A stretch of 64,000 bases of DNA from Baylisascaris procyonis. Its lineage: Eukaryota > Nematoda > Chromadorea > Rhabditida > Ascarididae. The position numbers were made by a program, and so were the translations under genes. Below the pieces are notes generated by a model. It searched no databases. It was not told where the DNA came from and worked only from the letters and a program-made list of their open reading frames with translations. How positions within the stretch are numbered: position 1 is the first letter of the stretch; each line of letters opens with the position of its first letter. Shown here one piece after another: positions 13,464 to 25,500 of this stretch. The stretch covers positions 1,178,001 to 1,242,000 of the forward strand of contig JAZARR010000266.1 in assembly GCA_037389465.1 (NCBI GenBank). The letters run 5' to 3'.

Positions 13464-13684
13464 AGATGAATTCATTCACGCAATCTTGTTACTCTTTGAA
13501 TTGGAACAAAGCGAAATAGTATAATGTTGTGCCATCTTGCAACGTTGTTATCTTTGCTTTTGTTTAGAGAGATTGTAACAGAATGATGTTCATTTGAATA
13601 TTCCATGAATATTATTCGTCTTTAATGTATTTCCCTTAAGCAGTTAAACTACAATTAAGACTTTTGCACTTTTTCGTTTCAGAT
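13464..13684. promoter_or_regulatory. Short divergent intergenic region, possible shared promoter
   Basis: This 221-bp gap separates the minus-strand start at 13463 from the plus-strand start at 13685. It contains TTATCT (13548-13553), the complement of an AGATAA GATA-factor motif, and a pyrimidine-rich acceptor (CTTTTTCGTTTCAG) ending at 13682. If that acceptor is used for spliced-leader addition, true transcription starts could lie anywhere upstream. The promoter role is an inference from the geometry only. Confidence 0.35.
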
Positions 13685-16600
13685 ATGACCGCAATCATTT
13701 ATATCTATGCTTTATTAATTGGTGCTGTTGTGTTGCCACTGAGTGTGGCTGTGCCTCATCCACGGATCACTGATACCGGTAAGTTCTTTAACTCGTTCAT
13801 TTTCTAAATTCATCAATTAAAGATGCATTACAAGCAGATATTTTAATAAACTTTGATGATTTCTTGTCCCTTATTGACGAACTAATGATTTCTTCCTTGA
13901 TTATCCCCTTATCTGAAATGAATTACCGCAAAATCGAGATCCGCAGCTAAAGGGAGAAATATTTACAATATGGGATTAGCTGAAATGCACTCATGTGAAC
14001 ATAAACAAAGAATCCAAGTTTCGAAGCAACTGCTCCATTGCGGGTAACTTTTCCAGGAGAGAACCCCATATCACGAATTCTTTACAGTAATGCTCAATTC
14101 GGCGTTATTGAAATTGCACATGCATGTCTTTCTTTTTAAGAAAAACTTAGTCAGAAGATAATAGATCCGTAACTTTAACAGATTTGATAGGTAGATTTTT
14201 GCCGTTTTCGTTCAGTTAGGGGATGCATTACACGACACGGCGCTTTTATGCTGCAGAGTTCCCATGAAATTTGCTTCGCTTGCAGTACAATGCAAATCTG
14301 AGATGGACTGTCGACCAGACGAACGTTGCGATGAAATTTGCAGGTTTGCGGCTCGTTTTTCTAACTCACAGCTCAGTTACACCTTTATGGTGTTTGTCAC
14401 CATATATTTTATCCATAGACCACGCAGAATAGAATCAACAGAACCATTGAGTCAGCTCATTGTTAAATTCAGCACTTGCATCTTTCGTAATCGGGTAAGG
14501 ACGTATGAATTGCCTAGCTTGCATCAAAATTTGTTTTGAATATCGGAAAAAATGCTGGTGAGAATTGTTTCTTCGAGATTCTTCCAAAATTAATCTTCTT
14601 GCTCCTTATTGATTCACTTCCCTCTTTCAGCTGTTGAGATCGTAAGTTACTATTATCAGCATCTTCTATTTCTGTACACAAAATATTTTGTCCCATTGTA
14701 TAGCAAGTGTGACTTGCCCCCATTCCCCCCTTATGTTTATCACTTTCACTACTGACTCCTCCCGTTGTTTGGTGAGACCGTTTGATTGTGACTTTGTCAC
14801 CAAACCTCTTCATTCCAGCATTATTTCTTTTCTTAAAATTAAAGATCGATAGGCAATCCCCTGTTGAAGCGTGCAATATACCTTCAGCTGGTCACATCCT
14901 TCTCGAGAGTTTACTGGATGTGCTGTCGTATGTGTGAAGAGAACAACAATCGGTATCCCTGAGGTGTTCGAGGCAACCATCATAAAGCGTTTCCACAGGT
15001 TTTAACAACTTTTCCATCAAAAGATCTCTTCTACTGCATCAGCTAATTATGCCTTCAATTTATAAACCTAGCGATTCGTGGTATTGCCGTTAATATATCT
15101 CTTTTACCACCTTAGCAATGATAGCGCTAATGCAAAGGGGACTGCCAAATCATGTTTCATTTGATATTCTCGTAATTCTGTCATGTGGCGTCCCAAGTAA
15201 CACCTCTCGTTTATTTATCTATGAGTACTGAAATGTTATCTCTTTGAAAGATATATTGAATATGTGAGAATACCAAAAATATAGGATTGAAAACATATTT
15301 GAATCCATTAAAAATGTCGACAACATCAGGAATCATTAATGAATTTTTGTGAGTATATCACAAATTGCGTCTCATATTCATTTTATTCGTTCTTCTCTAG
15401 TTGTGCTTCTTTGAGATTATTATTCTCATACAAATATACTGGCCCATGTGGCCAGTGATTATTCATACAGACTGTAATGAGATGATGATTTTTCAGCGGG
15501 AACGAGGGTTCTCATCGCCCTTCGATCATTCAGGCTGATGCACCGATGCATAAGGTGAGTAGACTCATGCAATTCGATCACCACTGTCATTGCGGATGCT
15601 GCACTCCACCCCCCCCCCCTTTCCTCCCTCATGAGATTCCCTATTCTGAAAGGCGTTACAAGTAAAATAAAACAAGGTATTTCATAAGCGTGTTCATCTA
15701 TCTGTGCATAAGTGGGAGGATCGCGCTTGTCACTTTCTTTGCAAGGGTTTGTTTATATGAATGCAAGTGTATGAGCTGTGCGTTCACGTCTGCGTTTGCG
15801 TGCTTTCCTTGATATTTATGCATCCGAGTATATTTTTATATGTTTCGCATGCAGCCAGGAAGTTGTTTGCCGCAATTCGGCTCCAACCAAATGTCTTCGA
15901 TCGCTGACCAGAAAAACGTACTGGAATGCGTTGTTCTTCAAGCGAATTTTATTGAAAGTTAGCGCTGCTGTTACATTATAGATCAAGCAACATTTACTCA
16001 TGTTCCGATCACTATACTGTATGCACTACTCTATTTCCTATACTTTACTGCTTATAGGCCGATTCGAATGCAACGCTAAAGAAGAATGCGGGCAAAGATA
16101 GTGCGAGTGAATTATCGGAACGGATGTCATCCCTATCGACGTCGCCTCCCATCAGTGATGAAGCTAGTGAGTTGACGAATCTCACGGCATCGCCAATTCC
16201 CGCCACATACACACTGCTCGCTGCAGGTAGCCCTTACTACTATAGTAAAAGTGAAGATGCAGCAAGGTTGATGCAATCTGAACGGCTTTATTGAGAAATA
16301 AAGAGACATACATAGTATGTAAAGAGTTGCATTGACGATAATGACAAAGGGTTCTGAGCAAATGAAAACACCGATCACAAAAGAAAGTTGAGACAAAAGG
16401 AAGATCAGAAGTGAACATATTCAAGCAGCGTCACTGAAGTAACACTGGCAACATGGCCAAGGCAAGACGAAGCATTCGTTAGTCACATAAGGGCTGGCCA
16501 TCTGCGCCCTCAAGGACGATAAGTCGAATTGGGATAACTTGGATTTAAAACCATCGAGGTTTCTAGCTTCAACAATGTCAGGTGGTAGTTGATTCCATAG

Positions 16601-19600
16601 TCGGATGACTCGAAAGGAAAACGAATTTAGTAGACCCGTTTTGCTTTGAAGATTTTGTAAAACAGTAGTTGTTTGCAGCCACAAACCGTAAAATCAACCG
16701 TAGCGCCTTGAATTAAGAGCATCAGTTACAGTTGCGAACGAGCAGCAACACAAACTCCTCTCTTGATGGGGAACTTCTGAAAATTGAGTTCATTTCCAAA
16801 CAAAAGAAAAAACCATCAAACCTGCAACTTATGTGAGCCTAGTGATTTTTAATGCGCCAGTGATGCCCAATTTGAGACCTTTCTTGATGTTGAGACCAGC
16901 AAGCGAATTGTAGCTAAATCCACTTGTTGAGGGAGGTACACTTTGTCGTTAGCCGAATTCGAAAAGAAGAAATCAACATTGCTGGCTGCGGATAGTTCGA
17001 CAAAAGCATATGAAGAAAACATCAATAATAAAGCAGCAACACCAATGCTTTCAAATGATTCCTCTCAACAGTCAAAGATCAGCGAAGACGTTGCAGCACC
17101 AAAATATACTTCGCAAAGTTTGTTTTGCAGCTTCATTGAACAATAAATATATCGTGACTGCGCATTGTGCCTAAATTTATTTTATATCATCATAAGAAAT
17201 TCAAGCGAACAGGTGACATTTTTTTAGACAAGAACGAACCGGCACGACGCCCTTAAATGAATTGAAAAAAGTTGATTCGAGTGAAGCAGCTGAATTTCTT
17301 CAGAGAAATATCAAAAGTTCCCATTTTCACAACATTTCTACTTTCAATTTTAAGCGGATTATGCATCTAACACGTGCTCACATATGACTTATGTCTTCAT
17401 GCAACAACACTTTAGTTGTCCAGATGCCTAAGCGACACATCGATGGACATACCAAAGAGCTTATGCCACTTTTCGTCTTGCAATTTCCCTCGTCATACCG
17501 AAAAGGGTCAGAGTTGTAAAAAAACAATGAAGTATGCAAAGTAATCATCCCATGGCTAGAGCAGTGGCAGTGCTCGCATGAATCTCTTTTAAGTTCCATT
17601 CCGGCTGCACGTATGGAATTGAGATCTCCTTCGAGAGTTTGTTTGGCAAATTCACTAATTTTCAAGATGAAATTGCGGGGGAAAACGCATCATTGGACGT
17701 CTTTCTAGTATTTTGTGGGGATTCGCGCATTCTACGTGCGTAATCTGCAGAAAATTTGTGCTCAACGAGGCTCATTGACATCCTTCCTCTTGAATTAGGC
17801 TGGAAACCTTCTTGTTAATATAGATTACTCTATCTGTTTCGCCAAGCAAATCCCATTATGCTGAAAACGGGTCTCTAAAATACTTTTTTTTTTCCTTCAT
17901 TCTCACCATTTGTCTATGAAAAACATATTCTTCTAAAGCTGCCACCGCAAAACGTATCGATAAGTGTCGCTAGTTTTGATATGTTTTCAGTAAGCGGAGA
18001 TAGCGTGTATATTCCCGATGAAGTTGACAATACGATCAATTCATCTATTAGAATTACCGAGCCCATCGTGTTCGCCGAGAGTAATCATACAGGTGCTGCT
18101 TACATCTAAATAAACTTTTTAAATCATTTTCTTTCCCATCAACACAATAAAAGAGGAATAGTTGAAATTTGATGAAGTGAGAAGGTCGATGTGCCCTAAA
18201 ATTCTCTATTCCTTCTTGACAAACAGTTCAAATGATTTCATTTGCAAGCGGAGAAGTGAAATTGCACTGATTCTTCCCTTATTTCATTTCCACCTTCGGA
18301 GCTGTCACTCTGGTGAGCCTTTAGACTGTTTAGACGGTTCATTTTACACTATTTTGAAAGTTGCTCAAAGGTTCCGATTGCGTGTATTGCACTCATTAAC
18401 AATTCATGTACCGAGGCGCGAGAAGACAATTTGTTGCCTTCTTAGACTCGCGTCAACGTTTATGTGCAACGTTTTATATGACATAGTGGGTATGAAGAAC
18501 TGATTTAGTCGCACGCTGTATCTACAGACATATCCATCTGTTATGGTTGAATGACCCTGTATTTTAATTCTGAACGACCGTAATAATGATTGATAGACAA
18601 AGGATGTCTTTGAAAGGGAAACAGTAATTTTTTGCGGTTTACTTCGAATGGTTATCACAAAATATTCATTCGTCACTTTATTTCGGCGTCAATCGGCGTG
18701 ATGATTTCATCGACAGTTATTGAGTGCTTTTTAGCTTATAACGCCGAAATTTGTTCCCAAAAATTTTTCGAACTTGAGTCGACCAACTCCCTCTTTCTTG
18801 TGGCTGTCGTTCCTCCCTGCCTCTACGCTGACAGACCTTGTGAGGGGCGTTGATTGCATTCACATTAAAAGGAAACTTGGGAGGGCTGGTTGTATCTATT
18901 GGTGCTCTGCATAGGTGACAAAGTGCTCTTCTGGTGGGCGCAAGTGGACTTTGAATTATTCTGGGGGCACGAGTTAACTGGCTTGCTAGCTTCCTTATCG
19001 GTTGTTTCGGAGAAATTTCGACAAACTATTTTTGGACGGGACAATTTAAAAATACCTCTCATCGCATCAATGTTTTTGCTGAGCTCTATGTTTCCTCCGA
19101 TTTATTTTCTGGCTTTCGAGTGAAACAACCGATTGGTCCATTGCCATTGCTAGTGTGCTTACAGTGCTTCGAATATCGTGCCGTCACAGAATTTACAGGA
19201 CAATTTTATCTATTTCCAGCTATTTTCTCTTTCAGATGAAAGGAAAGAAGTGTTGCCATTGAGTGAAACCAACGAAGAAACCTTGCTTGCCGAATTTGCG
19301 TTGAATCCGCAGAATTTATCGATAGAAAATGGTATATGTTTATGCATTATCTGCATATCATTGAAAACTCAGGAAATTGAGTTGAATTAACGATTCGTTT
19401 GAAGATATCGCGCTTTTATGGCTTAATGATCTTTTTGTTCTTTTTTGGAATAATGGCACAACGCTGTCACAAGAAAACGCCATTTTTTTCTCTATTGTAC
19501 TTGCAAAATGAGACCCAATGGAGTGCTGTGCTAGAAAATAATGGAGTCAACTTTATTTCAAAGTGCTTCTTTTCATTCATTAATTTCCAGGCATTCTTTC

Positions 19601-21968
19601 CGATGAGATTTTGCTATTGGAGAATGCAACAGAAGTGTACGCCTCAGTTCCTTCTTCAGAACCTGTAGCTGCAGCGGAGTTCTTGTCCTTCCATAACTTG
19701 ACCCAAAGTGAAATCGAATTCTCAGTAGATGAGCTCATTCTGCAGACGTTAATACCGGCATCAGTCAATTCTATGGCACCTCTCAACAGCACCGACAATA
19801 ACGCACAAGGTGGATCATTCTCGACAAGAACTTTACATAAAGAGCCACAATACAGAAATGGACGCATGTAGATTTGTGAGCAGGTTTATGTGCTTGAAAA
19901 ACTTTGTTTATAGGGAATGAATGATGCATGATGAAGTTGGGCGTACCGAAAGCAAAATAATTTAGAATTTTTTGGGTTGTAAAAAACCTCAGCGAAAAGC
20001 GATGCCAAGATGGCTCGGTTGCACCAATTATCTGGTGGCAGTGATTTATCTTAGCGATGTTGTTGCGTGTTCACTGCTTGACTAGAGGGTATTGTAAATC
20101 CTCGCGAAGCTCAACCCATCATCTCATTTTTATTACAGAGCACTCAACAATGATTGAAGCATTAAACACGGCAAGCAGCGTTGCCGTATCGACTACGGCC
20201 AATGCTTCCGATGTAATTGCAAACACAGCCTCGAATAACTCAACAGATGTGCAGCAGTCAGAAGGAATTGCCGATCACCTTCAAGATGGGTTACATAAAG
20301 CTGAGAAAACCTTACCCGATGTGAGTCTGAAGACAGCAGAATCAGACGTTACAAGGCGTGCACTTGTGGTCAGTCCAAAAAAACGTAAGAGTGATCCCTT
20401 TCTTTTCATTCTTCTCTTTAGGAATCATCTACGGCACTGTTGCGTTTTCTTGAATTGTAAGTACTTTATGCAATTGCATACAACTGAGTTAAGTGTTATT
20501 CGATTGCCACCGTGTAATATATGTAAATTTGCTTACTGAAGGGTCAGCGACTCAGCGATCATTGGATGGGGTCTTGCCAAATATGCCAATTTGTTGGCAA
20601 AGCAACTTGGAGTCCCCCGACCAAATGCAAACAAATGAACACATTGAAATGCATATTCGTGAAGAAATCTCGCAAATATTATATTACATAGGCATCAAGA
20701 ATCCAGAAAACGATCAGCTACACCTTGCCTTTCATAGGGAACTTCGCATGACCGTTAAAGGAAAACGCCTGCTATTTGTTCTGCCTTTTCCTCATCATTT
20801 CTTACCGTGGAGAATTGACGGTAATTTGCGGGTCGTTTAGTCATCTTGGGCGACACGGATTTTCCGATGATTTCAACTGGTGTATGTGCACAAGTGAAAA
20901 GCATCAACTTTTAGAATGTCCACCTCCGAAGATCTGTGGTCGCAACTGTGGAATTTATATTGATGAAAACGGTTGTCAGGGCTGCCAATGCATTTGGATT
21001 CTTCGAGGTTTGCTTTTGTTATCCAGGTTGTTTGTGCAGTGCTATTCGATATGGTCCGGATCTAAAAAACCTTAAGCTACAGGAGAACTTATGGTCTTTT
21101 CGTGTCCCAATTTTTCAACGATGGTGATACGAATATATGCATTACTATGATGTGTTGGTCATAGCGCTCGTTGTCATAAATCTCCCCAGTGCCGTATGCC
21201 CTCTAGCTTGTCTATGCAAATTATGCCTTGCTACCAATTCGATACGAGAGAGATGCTGACTTATGCGCCTATGGTCGGTACATATTTCAGCACCTATTTG
21301 GCATAGCTAGCTGGACTGTTCAAATGTCCACTATGCCAATCCTGCGCATATGCTGTTAGCGGAGGTTACCATCATATAGATTGCTACTTGATGAATTGGA
21401 ATTATTTCTGATACTTCCCATAGCTCAATAATGAGTGATCTTCGAAATCGAAGTGCACAAACGGAATTCCCGTTGCAAAACCGTTTCAAGAGTTTTGAGG
21501 CCTTTAAGCGTCACGTTATTCCACTCATGAGCAAGATTTTCAAATTCAAATACACGAGTTCTTAAAGAAACCACCAAAGTTTTCAGTTAATCATAGTGCG
21601 CTCGCTCCGTTTTTGGCCTTGCTGATAAATGAGCTTCCTGTCAACCGCTCTCTCCGCCACTTTTGGCGATCGCAAAACCTCGCTGCTTGGTTGTTGCCCT
21701 CCCTAAGCTGTCTTTTCCATTCCTCGCTTCTTCGGCTTGACTATTCGGGAACGCCGCATACATTCATTTATGGAAATTGTTTTCAGCATGTAGCCCTGAA
21801 GGAATCTGCACTGATCCGAACCAATTCTGTGATCTCGGAAAATGTCAGTGCAAACCGGGATATATTCAAGATATGACGCGCTCCGGAGTCTGTAAAGACG
21901 ATCCGAACTTCGCAGCAATGAGTGCGTTCTTTGCAGTATTTTTCACATTATTCATTCTCGTATGTTAA
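13685..21968 (+). CDS. Secreted/surface Cys-rich protein with antistasin-like and EGF/EB-like modules
   Basis: Twelve exons join in phase: 13685-13778, 14286-14343, 15497-15554, 16058-16226, 16953-17117, 17991-18092, 19236-19331, 19591-19809, 20139-20320, 20422-20456, 20841-21007, 21787-21968 (TAA). They total 1527 nt, or 508 residues. Residues 1-25 are a signal peptide (MTAIIYIYALLIGAVVLPLS). Exon 2 carries C-x5-C-x5-C-x3-C. Residues 52-390 are Ser/Thr/Glu/Asn-rich with few Cys and probably extended. Residues 408-444 are antistasin-like (CPPPKICGRNC, then GIYIDENGCQGCQC). Residues 449-480 form an EGF/EB-like module (C-x5-C-x6-C-x4-C-x-C). Residues 490-508 are a hydrophobic tail ending AFFAVFFTLFILVC with no cytoplasmic residues, which suggests a GPI-anchor signal or tail anchor. 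Antistasin domains are known protease inhibitors; inhibition here is inferred. The start follows a splice acceptor by two bases. The exon 9 donor could alternatively be 20385, but then the downstream frame fails. Confidence 0.75.
16270..16760 (-). mobile_element. Decayed non-LTR retrotransposon (LINE) 3' end
   Basis: On the minus strand, 16684-16421 encodes the typical C-terminal tail of LINE reverse transcriptases: SFRVIRLWNQLPPDIVEA followed by LDGFKSKL. A minus-strand AATAAA (16292-16287) downstream marks the likely 3' end. Upstream of 16684 the frame is broken by a stop and decays by about 16760. This is therefore a 5'-truncated, inactive copy inserted antisense in intron 4 of the antistasin-like gene. 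The family is Jockey/CR1-like by the motif; finer placement needs an alignment. Confidence 0.75.
17378..17665 (-). other. Antisense open frame in an intron, function unknown
   Basis: A 95-residue minus-strand frame lies inside intron 5 of the antistasin-like gene. Its first half reads like real protein (EFAKQTLEGDLNSIRAAGM, then SCEHCHCSS with a C-x2-C-x-C group). No splice sites or partner exons were established. It may be a nested exon or chance. Confidence 0.2.
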
Positions 21969-22126
21969 AACTACTGAAGAGTTTTCGCCCATTTAACAAG
22001 ACATCGGTGCGTTTCTGCAGTGAAAGGCTGACGAAGGCCCGTTTCGATGAGAAATATATGAAATATGTGCCTCTGGGCGATCCTTTTGTCCAACTTTCTG
22101 GCCGCAGTCCTTGCAATGACTTGAAT
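21962..22126 (+). other. Open frame overlapping the stop of the antistasin-like gene
   Basis: An ATG at 21962 overlaps the TAA at 21966-21968 in another frame and opens about 55 codons ending at a T-rich run near 22127. The N-terminus is basic and Ser/Phe-rich (MLKLLKSFRPFNKTSVRF) like a mitochondrial targeting sequence, then ARFDEKYMKYVPLGDPFVQL. No donor or stop that would complete a gene was found. It could be a first exon, a pseudogene fragment, or chance. Confidence 0.25.
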
Positions 22127-22568
22127 TTTTTTTTTTTTTTTTTGCTTCTTAGCAAAGCACAATGGCATAGCGCATTGTAATAATGGTACATCAATGTCTA
22201 TCTATGTCTGCGTCAGTCTATCGGTCCCGTTGCCTGAAAACGGGCAGAGCTAGGAAGTTCGGCTGCTACAGTGTTCGGGTGCATATCTGTCGACATTCTA
22301 GTGTACAAGAGTTTCTAAGCGCACTTCCTTTCAGATCCTGTCTCACGCTCATTTATTTATATTGGACGTTCCCATAATCTGTCCCTTGTTAAGTGTCTCC
22401 ACAAATTTCCATCTGCAATGTAGATTAACGCAATGCACATGCGTGCACTGTATAGTTATTGCCGGCCGACGATTTCAACTCGGCAATCACCAAGCGAATA
22501 TGCAATATTTAGAGCGCATTAGAAGTGACCATTCCTGTCAAATTTTAAGCTCATCCTTTCAATCAAAA

Positions 22569-25500
22569 ATGAACCCTATACGGTGTTCGTCAAAGTTCAT
22601 ATATATTTCACAACTGATCTCTTTGGTCCTAACGCTAGTCGGGTCACAAAACAACTGCAAAAGTTTGCCGGAGTAGCTTGCATCATGTGCGCTTTTTAGA
22701 TTTCGCTTTTCAGAACAATTGATGTCATAACGTTTGCAGCAAATGGCGGAAGGCGCGTTACTGGGTTTCACTTGGAAGGAAACAAACTATTTGCAGCGGT
22801 CTTCAATTGAAAATTCACATCTTAGCCACAAGATGAGACCGGCACAAGATCCAACGGCAGCATTGAAAGGGATCTTTGGTTGGCACGAAGGAATGAAGTG
22901 CCCAACATAAACGTTGTGTGAACACATTAGTGCAAGAGTTTTGTTATTTGTTGACAACGTATGAAACTGCTCGATTCGGGACGGAATTGCAATAATGGAG
23001 TCCCTGCGAATTCCTTGATACGCGTGTTTGCGCATGTTGCATGGAAAACCAAAATCGCCTGTGCAGCAGAGCCGTAATCGCGAGGGTAACTTCAGATAAC
23101 GTCATGAAGCGCAAAACGACCAATGGTATGGACACGGACAAACAGTTACTGACTGTTGCGAGGGGCAGGCCCAATAGTGACGACAATGAGCGAATGGTAA
23201 AGCTGTTTTCTTTTTTTGAGTCTATAATAGAGCGACCGCAAGTAGTTCCATCGTATATATATCCTTGATGAAAATACCTCGATCGTCAAACGAGAGACAG
23301 GGGGAGGCAGAAGAGGATTGAGAGAGAAGAAAGATGGAATAGTGATGAGCTTCATAACTGGTCTGCACTTTTTTCATTTCATCTCCTCGAACTCTGATAT
23401 GGGCAAAACCTTCATGCTCTTTAAAAAATATGAACGGTAAGACAGTTTTTTGCAGAGTGCTGCGAAACTGCTTGAGCAGAACAATACAACGTTGTCTGCT
23501 GAATCGATCACCGAAGTGTCGACAGCCGTATCACCGAAGGAATCAACGCCCACTTCGGATGTATCGTTAGCAGTCAAACCCGCCAATATACAGCGCATCA
23601 TACGCGACATATCGAACATCGACCACAACAAAACAACAAGAATTCAGAGGCTACAATGGCCTGGTAGATTATGAATCTGTTTGTTCATTATTTTTGCTGA
23701 ACCGCTTTTGCCGAGCGCCAACACTTTCTATCATTTACGTGGTAACCTCAACAATAAGAGCAAGAAAAATGCAGGGGAATGGATTGCATAAAACGAACCA
23801 GTTGGTGCGTCAAAAATTGATCTTCAGCCGACGACAACGGAAACAACTTATAATAACATAAATGTCAAAGAATCAAATTTTCAGCTAATTCCGCGCCACA
23901 TTCCGGGAAGAACATTAGGAAAGGGAACATTTCGTAAAGCCGAGAACTAATTTTAAACGTACCAGTGCCCTTACTGATTGGATCTCTCCAGGGATCTCCG
24001 AATTTGATGTTTCAGAGGAAATTTAAGTTTAGTTCTAAGCCTTGGACCGACGGCTTACAACGAAGATCATAACGTTGAAAAGTACATTCAGGAATGAAAC
24101 GAGTTTTTCGACCTTGATCCTCAAGCAGTCACTAATGAATATGGTCAGGGCCACTGTAGATTTGTATTAGCACTTCCGAGGCAACATTAAAAAATGAGCA
24201 AATTTTTCGTGAAAGTCTTTTAGTGAACCGTGCTTGACATATTCCGCGACGTTTGCGCTCTTTCGATGCCTCAGCAATTTCTTTCGAAATAGCTTTTAAG
24301 TTGCTTCCAATTAGCCCATTCATATCCCACTGTCACTTTTCCTTATTTGCAAATGTTTTTTGATAGCCGATCCCGCTTAGCATGAAGCACTTATGTTGCA
24401 TGTTTAGTATGGGAGAGTAGTGGTTGAATGGGCGGCACGAATGAGAAGGACGCCAGCGACGATGCATGATCTAATGCTGCATGCGGTTCAACAGATCTGT
24501 TGCCCAAATATATCACCATTAAGCGATGCTACGTTACAACACACTAAATTTATATCCAATCTGCAGAATTTGTAACCCTTCAGGCAAAAGGTATTACATC
24601 CACCTTCCGTTTCCCTTCGCATTCCAACCCCTTCTGCAATTGACTTACGTATAATATCCACATTCCTCTTGACCAAACGCCCTTTTGTAATTGGAAAGGA
24701 GAACTACAAATGCTGCTATTGATAATGTCATTAGTTTGAGTGATTTGGGCGTTGAGCTGCTTTTCAGACAAGGATATAAGTTAGTGCAGATGCAGAATGA
24801 TTTAAGAACGTTTTTTTGCAAAGAAAAAAAAATTGCAATTGTTCTATGAGTTATTGCATGGGCTGCGGAACATGCCTATCATTCGTCATATCTGCTCATG
24901 TGAAGCTATCTGCTTCGCATCAGCGGGTATCTTATCTGATCAGGTATGACATCAGCGAGCATCAACATTAAGCTTCGCATCAGTAATGCCTGATGCGAAG
25001 CTATCCGCTCAAGCCTGATCAGCTGTTCCGTCATACCCTATTTGACCCGCCCAAGTACTCTTTCCCCTAACGTCACTCAAACCTTCTGCTAATTCTGCTC
25101 CAGCAGGGAAACCGATATCTCTTTTTTTTGCTGTCTATAGGCAATACGTTTATTTTTTGCTGTGGCTATACCAATAATACAGTGGATCATTGTTATTTTT
25201 GCTGTCTACATTCGATATATACTTAATTATAGTAATACATCTTTGCTCGATGAGGGTGTTGATAGTGGACCATAGTAAAATGCGGCACTTACATAAAGCG
25301 ACCATGCGATCAGTCCCATACGAGAAATAACAGCTCATGCGCAACTACTCTGCGACTAATTTCCAGCATTTTACTTCCCTCCTCCGAATAATAGGTTTCC
25401 ACGAACCGCTCATAGGAAAAAGTCATTCGCCAACTTTCACGTTTCACTTATAAGAGCATATCGTTACGAGCCACAACTAGCTGGCGATGGAAAATAACGA

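Noticed and set aside
14514..14876. 120-codon minus-strand frame in an intron
   Set aside because: No domain, signal peptide or splice context; likely chance in an intron.
20493..20840. Open frame between exons 9 and 11 of the antistasin-like gene
   Set aside because: It could not be joined in phase to the antistasin exon. The path 20320/20422 and 20456/20841 uses strong GTGAGT and GTAAGT donors and is in phase.
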